Below are positions 5,164 through 10,816 of a DNA stretch of 19,310 nucleotides, piece by piece. Source of the DNA: an uncultured Lachnospiraceae bacterium. GTDB taxonomy: Bacteria > Bacillota > Clostridia > Lachnospirales > Lachnospiraceae. Position 1 is the stretch's first letter, and the number at the start of each line of letters is the position of its first letter. Location: assembly GCA_910584945.1 (NCBI GenBank), contig CAJUDY010000054.1, positions 1 to 19,310 on the forward strand, read 5' to 3'. The notes below the pieces were generated by a model. The model saw only the letters and a program-made list of their open reading frames with translations. It did not search any database and had not been told where the DNA came from. The position numbers and the translations under genes are program-made.

Positions 5164-5206
5164 TATTTTCTGGATGTTGTAAAACTGAAGAATGGGAGGA
5201 AGGATT

Positions 5207-5833
5207 ATGGCACTAATCAAATGTACTGAATGTGGCAGGGAAATATCTGATAAAGCAATTTGTTGCCCTGGATGCGGATGCCCTGCAAGTGAGTTTTCAA
5301 ATATTACTTCTTCCAACGCTCCTAGAGAAATAACTGACAATAAAAGCGCCTTATCCATTTCCAATGAGTTGTTAAATGAATTATATGATTCAGAAAACGG
5401 GAAAAAAATATTGATTATCAAAAAGCTTCATGAATTAACTGGACATGATTTAAATATCATAAAAGAAAAAGTAGACCAGTATTTTAAAGAATGCTTTCCA
5501 GAAAAACAGCTACACTATACTCCACAACAAGATTTGTCTATGTCAGAACAACAATCAATTCCTGTAACCTCACATGAGTTTCATGGGATTTATCGGTATG
5601 GTATTCTGGGCGGCAGAACAGAGGTTCATTGTCCACGATGCGGCAGTGAAGATTGTTCGCATTACCAAGAGCAGAAAATCAAACCCGAAAAAACAAAAAC
5701 AAGATATACGGTAAACATAAACCCGTTACGTCCATTTACATTAGTGAATAAAAAAGAAAAAATTATCAGAAAAGAAAGAGTCACTACCGAAAAGAAAATC
5801 ATCTGCAATAAATGCGGATATATTTTCTTATAA
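5207..5833 (+). CDS. Zinc-ribbon protein with L7/L12-like helical segment (208 aa)
   Basis: A 208-residue protein starting MALIKCTECGREISD (ATG at 5207; GGGAGGAAGG lies 3-5 bases upstream, better than the ATG at 5192). It has an N-terminal zinc ribbon of the double zinc-ribbon type: C6, C9 then C20, C23. A central segment, GKKILIIKKLHELTGHDLNIIKEKVDQYF, resembles the C-terminal fold of ribosomal protein L7/L12 (K-I-x-x-I-K-x-x-x-E-L-T-G...K). A second knuckle pair follows: CPRC with Cys/His close by (about 147-156) and a terminal CNKCGYIFL. Proteins with a ribbon plus an L7/L12-like part occur in Clostridia mobile elements without a known role. It lies in the accessory stretch between the repressor operon and the toxin locus. 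Confidence 0.65.
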   Translation: MALIKCTECGREISDKAICCPGCGCPASEFSNITSSNAPREITDNKSALSISNELLNELYDSENGKKILIIKKLHELTGHDLNIIKEKVDQYFKECFPEKQLHYTPQQDLSMSEQQSIPVTSHEFHGIYRYGILGGRTEVHCPRCGSEDCSHYQEQKIKPEKTKTRYTVNINPLRPFTLVNKKEKIIRKERVTTEKKIICNKCGYIFL

Positions 5834-5915
5834 TTGTAGCATACATAAAGTAACCAGCCCCCTGCGCCAACAGAGGACCGGAATAAAACAAAAAATATTT
5901 CCATAAAATTTTAGA

Positions 5916-5921
5916 TATAAT
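5916..5921 (+). promoter_or_regulatory. Candidate -10 of the toxin mRNA
   Basis: A perfect TATAAT at 5916-5921 in an A/T-rich stretch, about 65 bases before the toxin ATG. No good -35 is seen at 16-18 bases. The leader that follows is long enough to fold, as in known type I toxin mRNAs. Confidence 0.4.
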
Positions 5922-5987
5922 ATGCTTACCAGGGAAGCTGGAGAGGCGTGCAGTCATCCGTTCTATCCTGTAGAAAGGGTGAATGCT

Positions 5988-6065
5988 ATGAGTACATATG
6001 AGGAATTCATGGTGATTTTGACCGTGGCGCTGCTCATTGTGGCAATTCTGAATTATAGAAAATAA
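5988..6065 (+). CDS. Holin-like type I toxin peptide (25 aa)
   Basis: A 25-residue peptide: a short acidic N-terminus (MSTYEEF), one membrane segment (MVILTVALLIVAILNY) and a basic end (RK). This is the form of the 'putative holin-like toxin' family, relatives of TxpA and BsrG of Bacillus, small membrane-active peptides kept silent by an antisense RNA. AGAAAGGGTGA lies 6-7 bases before the ATG. A stem-loop starts at the stop codon (6064-6106) and a consensus promoter faces it from 6175-6202, so the antitoxin RNA is visible too. It sits between the repressor and integrase genes, a usual place for prophage-maintenance toxins. Confidence 0.8.
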   Translation: MSTYEEFMVILTVALLIVAILNYRK

Positions 6066-6106
6066 GCAAGCCGCCTTGTCTCTTGGCCGGAGTAGGCAGC
6101 TTGCTT
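6064..6106. terminator. Stem-loop shared by toxin mRNA and antisense RNA
   Basis: AAGCAAGCCGCCT (6064-6076) pairs with AGGCAGCTTGCTT (6094-6106), 13 bases with a single mismatch, around a 17-base loop. Read leftward it is followed by ATTTTCT, so it can end the antisense RNA; read rightward it follows the toxin stop directly. Confidence 0.55.
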
Positions 6107-6168
6107 TAAGTAACTGTTGACTTTGCACCGGAGCGGATAGGCTTCATCTATCTTCCGGCTTTCCTGTT
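6064..6168 (-). ncRNA. Antisense RNA antitoxin (RatA/SR4-like), predicted
   Basis: A promoter on the minus strand, TTGACA (plus 6197-6202), 16-base spacer, TATAAT (plus 6175-6180), has perfect hexamers and should start RNA near 6168. Reading leftward the RNA passes a hairpin (CCGGA/TCCGG with GATAG/CTATC, 6128-6158) and ends at the stem-loop 6064-6106, about 100 bases. It would be complementary to the 3' end of the toxin mRNA, the arrangement known for txpA/ratA and bsrG/SR4. The promoter is better than that of the toxin, as expected for an antitoxin made in excess. The right end is estimated. Confidence 0.7.
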
Positions 6169-6174
6169 AAGCAC

Positions 6175-6202
6175 ATTATATCAAATTTGAAAGAAATGTC
6201 AA
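6175..6202 (-). promoter_or_regulatory. Consensus promoter of the antisense antitoxin
   Basis: TTGACA at 6197-6202 and TATAAT at 6175-6180 read on the minus strand, 16 bases apart. Both hexamers are perfect. Confidence 0.75.
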
Positions 6203-6209
6203 TCAAAAT

Positions 6210-6300
6210 AAAAAAGGAACCCCCAGCGCGACTACCACATGTCATATCAAGCATGCTGGTGAATACACCCTCGCGTTCTCTGGCGGCGTTCCCTTTCCAT
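6210..6300 (-). ncRNA. Candidate structured small RNA of about 90 nt
   Basis: Minus-strand promoter TTGACA (6330-6335), 17-base spacer, TAATAT (6307-6312); TATAAT lies at 20 bases. RNA from about 6300 would begin ATGGAAAGGGAACGCC. It folds into a long closing stem: GGAAC, CC and CCAG, then (past an unpaired AGAA) CGCGA, pair in order with TCGCG, CTGG, GG and GTTCC, followed by six U. The apical part forms ACCA-(G)-CATG with CATG-TGGT, competing with a GGTG-TATT-CACC hairpin. No useful reading frame is present (17 codons, no ribosome-binding site). It ends just before the antitoxin promoter. I recognise no known RNA family. Confidence 0.6.
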
Positions 6301-6306
6301 AACATT

Positions 6307-6335
6307 ATATTACACCAAATGTATGTCTATGTCAA
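6307..6335 (-). promoter_or_regulatory. Promoter of the structured small RNA
   Basis: TTGACA (plus 6330-6335) and TAATAT (plus 6307-6312) on the minus strand with a 17-base spacer; a perfect TATAAT overlaps at 20 bases (6304-6309). Confidence 0.6.
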
Positions 6336-6351
6336 TATTTTTGCTTACAGC

Positions 6352-6369
6352 GTAATTTTCTAAAATTAC
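6352..6369. promoter_or_regulatory. Perfect 18-bp inverted repeat upstream of the Uma2 array
   Basis: GTAATTTT-CT-AAAATTAC, two perfect 8-base arms around a 2-base centre, 43 bases before the first Uma2 start and just upstream of the small-RNA promoter. Its form suits a dimeric repressor operator. No clear promoter for the Uma2 genes could be fixed beside it. Confidence 0.45.
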
Positions 6370-6412
6370 CAGTATTAAGCTGTATTGTATCGTACACAGA
6401 AAGGAGCACCCC

Positions 6413-6967
6413 ATGTCACAGGCCCCTGCACAGGAAAAAGTCTATACAGAAGAAGATTATTACAACCTGCCGGAAGATATCCGGGCAGAGCTGATCGACG
6501 GCCGAATCTATTATCAGGCAGCGCCGAACAGGAAGCATCAGAGAATATCCGGCGAACTGTATACCATCATCAACAACTATATTAAGTCAAAAAAAGGATC
6601 CTGCCAGGCTTATGCGGCCCCCTTCGCCGTCAAACTGTTCAAAGACCGGAAAAATATCGTAGAGCCGGACATCAGCGTGATCTGCGACCGTGACAAGCTG
6701 ACGGATCGTGGCTGCACGGGCGCCCCGGACTGGATCATCGAGATCGTCTCCCCGGGCAGCTCCAGCCATGACTATATCCGCAAGCTGAATCTGTATGCAG
6801 ACGCCGGCGTCCGGGAATACTGGATCGTCGATCCGCGGACGGAAAAGATAACCGTATACTATCTAAAAACTCCTGATCCGGAGATAGACACCTATACCTT
6901 CCAGGACAAAATCAAAGTCAATATTTATGACGATCTGTGGATTGATTTCAAAGAACTGGACATATAG
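6413..6967 (+). CDS. Uma2 family (DUF820) putative endonuclease, copy 1
   Basis: A 184-residue protein with the Uma2/DUF820 form of the PD-(D/E)xK nuclease fold. Conserved parts in order: RAELIDG (E26), APFAV, VEPDISVICD (D86), GAPDWIIEIVSP (E110), then YIRKLNLY (K124) and AGVREYWIVDP. The acidic residues and lysine expected for metal-dependent nuclease activity are all present. AAAGGAG lies 8 bases before ATG. This copy has a slightly longer N-terminus (MSQAPAQEK) than the two after it. Uma2 proteins are abundant in cyanobacteria and scattered in Firmicutes; activity is predicted from fold and biological role is unknown. The three copies and the integrase follow one another on one strand and may form one operon. 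Confidence 0.8.
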   Translation: MSQAPAQEKVYTEEDYYNLPEDIRAELIDGRIYYQAAPNRKHQRISGELYTIINNYIKSKKGSCQAYAAPFAVKLFKDRKNIVEPDISVICDRDKLTDRGCTGAPDWIIEIVSPGSSSHDYIRKLNLYADAGVREYWIVDPRTEKITVYYLKTPDPEIDTYTFQDKIKVNIYDDLWIDFKELDI

Positions 6968-6990
6968 ATTTTTATAGAAAGGAGTCACTC

Positions 6991-7533
6991 ATGCCGTTAC
7001 CAAAAAGCAATCATTATACAATCGAGGATATCTACGCCCTTCCCGAAGGACAGCGTGCGGAACTGATCGACGGACAGATTTATGATATGGCGCCGCCGAA
7101 CCGAACTCATCAGAGAATTGTCAGCCAGCTTACGAAAATTATTGGCCAGCATATTGATCGTAAACATGGTTCCTGCGAAGTATATCCTGCTCCATTTGCC
7201 GTTTTTTTGAATAAGGACAGCAAAAACTATGTGGAGCCCGACATCTCTGTCATCTGCGACAAAGACAAGCTGGACGACCGGGGATGCAACGGCGCGCCGG
7301 ACTGGATCATAGAAGTGACTTCGCCTTCCGATCCGCAGCGGGACTATGGCATCAAGTTATTCAAATACCGCACTGCCGGCGTCCGGGAATACTGGATTGT
7401 CAATCCCCAGAAGCATACCGTGACAGTCTATGATTTTGAAAAAGGGGAACGCTCAAACCAGTATAATTTCTGTGACGATGTGCCGGTCTGCATCTATGAA
7501 GATCTTGTTATAAACATGGACGAACTGCTTTAA
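6991..7533 (+). CDS. Uma2 family (DUF820) putative endonuclease, copy 2
   Basis: A 180-residue paralogue of the gene 23 bases upstream, starting MPLPKSNHYTIEDIYALP. The same landmarks occur: AELIDG, APFAVFL, VEPDISVICD, GAPDWIIEVTSP, YGIKLFKY and AGVREYWIVNP. The ribosome-binding segment GAAAGGAGTCACTC directly before ATG is identical to that of copy 3, so gene and leader were duplicated together. The protein is diverged enough from copies 1 and 3 that the duplications are not recent. Catalytic residues are kept, so it is probably functional as a fold. Confidence 0.8.
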   Translation: MPLPKSNHYTIEDIYALPEGQRAELIDGQIYDMAPPNRTHQRIVSQLTKIIGQHIDRKHGSCEVYPAPFAVFLNKDSKNYVEPDISVICDKDKLDDRGCNGAPDWIIEVTSPSDPQRDYGIKLFKYRTAGVREYWIVNPQKHTVTVYDFEKGERSNQYNFCDDVPVCIYEDLVINMDELL

Positions 7534-7603
7534 CACAAAAAACGCCTCCGTGTTGCTGTTCCCGAAACGTAACCTATAACCTTATGATAGAAAGGAGTCA
7601 CTC

Positions 7604-8146
7604 ATGCCATTACCAAAAAAGCAGATTTACACATCTGAAGATTACTGGAATCTTCCAGACGGACAAAGAGCAGAGTTAATCGGCGGAAAACTCTATTCCA
7701 TGGCTCCGCCAAATTTCCTGCATCAGAAACTGGTCATGGAACTTGCCGGAACAATCAGAGAATATATAAAATCTCATAATGGAACCTGTGAAGTCATTCC
7801 TGCTCCATTCGCTGTAAATCTGGATGCAAATGATACCGATTGGGTAGAACCTGACATATCCGTTGTCTGTGACAAAAGCAAACTGGATGATAGAGGATGC
7901 AACGGAGCTCCAGATTGGATTGTTGAAATCATATCTCCTTCCAGTCGAAAACGGGACTACGCCACCAAAAATGCGCTCTATTCAGAAGCAGGTGTCCGGG
8001 AATACTGGATCGTCGATCCTGCAAAAAAGCGAATCACCGTCTATTATTATGAAGACGATGTAGCTCCTTCTCTGTATACTTTCGATATGTCTGTTCCCTG
8101 CGGCATTTTCCCGGACCTGAAGATCACAATCAACGATTTACTGTAA
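7604..8146 (+). CDS. Uma2 family (DUF820) putative endonuclease, copy 3
   Basis: A 180-residue paralogue starting MPLPKKQIYTSEDYWNLP, after a 70-base gap. Landmarks: AELIGG (Gly where the others have Asp), APFAVNL, VEPDISVVCD, GAPDWIVEIISP, then YATKNALY and AGVREYWIVDP. The likely catalytic acids and lysine remain. Its base composition is visibly richer in A/T than copy 1 and the integrase, so it has drifted separately or came from another donor before joining the array. The serine integrase starts 23 bases downstream with its own AGGAGG, consistent with co-transcription. Confidence 0.8.
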   Translation: MPLPKKQIYTSEDYWNLPDGQRAELIGGKLYSMAPPNFLHQKLVMELAGTIREYIKSHNGTCEVIPAPFAVNLDANDTDWVEPDISVVCDKSKLDDRGCNGAPDWIVEIISPSSRKRDYATKNALYSEAGVREYWIVDPAKKRITVYYYEDDVAPSLYTFDMSVPCGIFPDLKITINDLL

Positions 8147-8169
8147 TCATTTTCCCAGGAGGCCATACC

Positions 8170-9630
8170 ATGAAAACCGGAGCCCTCTATATCCGCGTCA
8201 GCACCGACAAGCAGGAAGAACTCTCCCCGGACGCCCAGAAGCGTCTCATGCTGGACTATGCCCGGGACAATGGCATCATCATCACCGAGGACAGCATCTA
8301 CTGGGAGATCGGCATTTCCGGCCGGACCGCGGATAAACGGCCGTCCTTCCGGCAGATGATCGCCGCGGCCAAGTCCCCGGAGCATCCCTATGATGTGATC
8401 CTTGTCTGGAAGTTCTCCAGATTTGCCCGGAATCAGGAAGAATCCATCGTCTATAAGTCTCTGCTGAAGAAAGCCGGCGTGGAGGTTATCAGCGTCTCCG
8501 AGCCGCTGCCGGACGGCATCATGGGCGGCCTGATCGAACGAATCCTGGAATGGATGGACGAATACTACTCTATCCGCCTCTCCGGGGAAGTCATGCGCGG
8601 TATGACAGAGAAGGCCCTAAGAGGCGGATACCAGGCCAATCCGCCACTTGGCTATGATCGCAAAAAGAACCAGACTCCGACTGTCAATGAGACGGAGGCA
8701 GCTGTTGTGCGCATGATTTTCCGGATGTTCACGGAAGAACACCTGAGTATGACGGCCATCGCCAAGAAACTGAACCTGGGTAAATACCCCACCAAACGGG
8801 GCGCACACTGGAATGTCACGCACCTGCGGTATCTTCTGGGCAATCCTTTCTACACAGGTAAAGTCCGCTGGAATTATGTCACCCATACAGAGGGCAAGCG
8901 CCTGAATGACTCTTCGGATTGGATTATTGCCGATGGCGTCCACGAACCGCTGATTGACGAAGAGACCTTCCAGAAAGCAGCGAAACTCCTGCAGCAGTCC
9001 GCCCGTATCGGCTGGGTCCATGGCCATATGCCGTCAAAACACTGGATCAGCGGGATCCTGAAGTGCGCTGCCTGCGGCGGTCCCATGACCTACTCTTCCG
9101 AAACAAAGCGCAATAAAGCCGCCTACCGCTGTCACAATCACATTGCCGGCACCTGCCTGGTGACAAACCGGATATTGGTCTCAAAGCTGGAGCCGGCCAT
9201 TTTGGAGGGTCTGGAATCTTTTATGAACATGGGCGAATTCGGATATATCCGGAAGATCACACAAGAAGTTCCGGCGGACATGGTTTCCGTCCTGAAGGAA
9301 CAGCTGACCGACCTGCAGAAGAAAGAGAAGCGCATCCGGAAAGCCTACATGGACGGTATCGACACGCTGGAAGAATACCGGGAAAGCCGGCAGGCCATCA
9401 ACCGGCAGAAGGAAGAACTGACCGCCCGCCTCGAGGCCGCGGACAATCCCTCTTCCGCCATCACCGAACAAGACAAGATCCGGATGGCCGGAAATATCCA
9501 GGACGTACTCCATATCCTGCGCTCTGAAGACGCAGACATGATCGCCAAGGCCAATGCTATCCGCCGGATCTGCGAGAAAATTACTTTCGACAAAGAAGAA
9601 GATCAGCTTCAATTCTATTTTATTATGTGA
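8170..9630 (+). CDS. Large serine recombinase (phage integrase)
   Basis: A 486-residue large serine integrase. N-terminal resolvase domain about 3-150: LYIRVSTDKQ with catalytic Ser11, DVILVWKFSRFARN, and the long E helix near GLIERILEWMDEYYS. Recombinase domain about 155-275 (NPPLGYDRKKN, LRYLLGNPFYTGKVRW). Zinc ribbon about 297-335 (CAACGGPM...YRCHNHIAGTC). Coiled-coil insert about 370-425 (LKEQLTDLQKKEKRIRKAY...INRQKEELTARLEA). Length and order are full, with no damage. CAGGAGG lies 7 bases before ATG. Such enzymes integrate phages or mobile elements at a short attB site, and excise them with a directionality factor. It points at, and ends 32 bases from, a truncated PBP gene, its likely target. 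Confidence 0.92.
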   Translation: MKTGALYIRVSTDKQEELSPDAQKRLMLDYARDNGIIITEDSIYWEIGISGRTADKRPSFRQMIAAAKSPEHPYDVILVWKFSRFARNQEESIVYKSLLKKAGVEVISVSEPLPDGIMGGLIERILEWMDEYYSIRLSGEVMRGMTEKALRGGYQANPPLGYDRKKNQTPTVNETEAAVVRMIFRMFTEEHLSMTAIAKKLNLGKYPTKRGAHWNVTHLRYLLGNPFYTGKVRWNYVTHTEGKRLNDSSDWIIADGVHEPLIDEETFQKAAKLLQQSARIGWVHGHMPSKHWISGILKCAACGGPMTYSSETKRNKAAYRCHNHIAGTCLVTNRILVSKLEPAILEGLESFMNMGEFGYIRKITQEVPADMVSVLKEQLTDLQKKEKRIRKAYMDGIDTLEEYRESRQAINRQKEELTARLEAADNPSSAITEQDKIRMAGNIQDVLHILRSEDADMIAKANAIRRICEKITFDKEEDQLQFYFIM

Positions 9631-9639
9631 TCTGGAAAA

Positions 9640-9695
9640 TCAGCCTTGAAACAAGGCAGTACTATTGAATATACGGATTACACGAATTCATAATC
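9640..9695. other. Probable attachment junction (phage/PBP gene boundary)
   Basis: PBP-like codons read cleanly to M-N-S-C-N-P (9691 down to 9674), then only Y-I-Q and a stop at 9662. Beyond this lies a short inverted repeat GCCTTG-AAA-CAAGGC (9643-9657) and the integrase stop (9630). The crossover should lie around 9665-9685. The exact core cannot be fixed without the other end of the element. Confidence 0.55.
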
Positions 9696-10792
9696 GCATG
9701 CGTAAAATCCTGCCCCCCATGCCCGCCTGCTTTATGGCAACGAATCCGCCGATCCTCCACGATCTTAAAGCCCGGACAGGAGAACTGGTCGCTTAAGGTG
9801 GAAGTTCCTGACATCAGGGCGGCGGAGGAAGTGAATACTTTAAAGGTGGAACCCGGTTCGTAGGTATCGTTCACGCACTGGTTCCGCCACATCTGGTTCA
9901 GTGCGTCCTGCTTCTGCTGCTCCGTCAATCCTTCCGTGCCAATGCCCGTATTTAGAGTAAAGGGGTCGTTCAGATTGAATTCGGGCACATTGACACAGGC
10001 GTAGATCTCCCCGTTCTGGGGATTCATCACCAGGATGGACACATAATCCGCCTGTTTCGCTTCCATCACCTTCAGGGCCTCCTGCTGGGCATAGGACTGG
10101 ATGTTGTAGTCCAGACTCACCACCAGATCATTGCCCGGCACGGACTCCACCCGCTCTTCTTTGGCGTTCTCGATCTCCACGCCTCTGGCGTCGGTCAGCG
10201 TCAGGATTGTCCCGGGAATTCCCTCCAGATATTCATCATATTTGACTTCCAGACCGATGATACCCTGATTATCGCTGCCGGTAAAGCCGAGCACCTTGGA
10301 GGCCAGCTCGTCAAAGGGATAATATCTCTTGAAATCCTCGTCCACCTTCACGCCCGGATACTGATAGGCGCGGATGGCGTCCCCCACCTCTTTATCCACA
10401 TTGGACTTGATCCTTTCGATGGAACTTACCTTCTCCACCCTTTTTCTCACTGTCTCCTCCGAAAGCTCCAACTCCTTGCAGAGCATGGCGATCACTGCCT
10501 CCGGATCTTTGATCTGACTGTGAATCACAGAGATGGTACAGACAGTCCGGTTGTCTGCCAGCACCTTCCCCGTCCGGTCGATGATCCTTCCCCTTGCCGC
10601 TTTGATGCTTCTCTCCCGCTCGTGCAGGTCCTTCGCCAGCTCCTGATAATACTCCGACTCGAACACCATCAGATAGACCAGACGCCCCAGGAGAACCATC
10701 ATCATCAAAAGGCAGGCGGTGAAAACGATGACCATTTTCTTTTTATGAAATGTTTTACAGTGCAAAAAATACCTCATAAGAACTGTTTTCAC
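9662..10792 (-). pseudogene. SpoVD/FtsI-type class B penicillin-binding protein, truncated by phage insertion
   Basis: A 376-residue remainder of a class B PBP (family length about 550-750). It has one membrane anchor (about 21-43), the PBP dimerisation domain (RGRIIDRTGKVLA at 68-80; GIIGLEVKYDEYLEG), and the start of the transpeptidase domain with SxxK at 315-318 (EPGSTFKVF) and SxN at 370-372 (NSCN). It stops four residues later, so the KTG motif and the rest of the domain are missing: no transpeptidase activity is expected. Its place after an intact ftsI-type gene is where Lachnospiraceae and Bacillus carry spoVD, needed for spore cortex. The start is unclear: GTG 10792, ATG 10777 and ATG 10735 all lack a ribosome-binding site. 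Could be called spoVD, but FtsI-like is not excluded. Confidence 0.8.
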
Positions 10793-10808
10793 TATCTTAT
10801 GAGGTATT
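10763..10808 (-). terminator. Intrinsic terminator between the two PBP genes
   Basis: Perfect 13-base stem: AATACCTCATAAG (10768-10780) with CTTATGAGGTATT (10796-10808), loop 15 bases. On the minus strand it is followed by ATTTTTTGC. It lies 9 bases past the stop of the intact PBP gene. The loop and distal arm contain two candidate start codons of the next PBP gene. Confidence 0.8.
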
Positions 10809-10816
10809 TGACGTCC

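Noticed and set aside
5158..5421. 87-codon minus-strand frame with a hydrophobic start
   Set aside because: It is opposite the zinc-ribbon gene, which has a good start and clear CxxC pairs.
6385..6585. 66-codon plus-strand frame at the start of Uma2 copy 1
   Set aside because: It is a shifted frame of the Uma2 gene, which has the motifs and the ribosome-binding site.
6413..8146. Three evenly sized similar units suggested a repeat array such as CRISPR
   Set aside because: They are whole protein-coding paralogues of about 550 bases with separate starts, not short repeats with spacers. No CRISPR array was seen anywhere.
9138..9612. Several minus-strand frames within the integrase
   Set aside because: All are mirror frames of the G/C-rich integrase gene without ribosome-binding sites.
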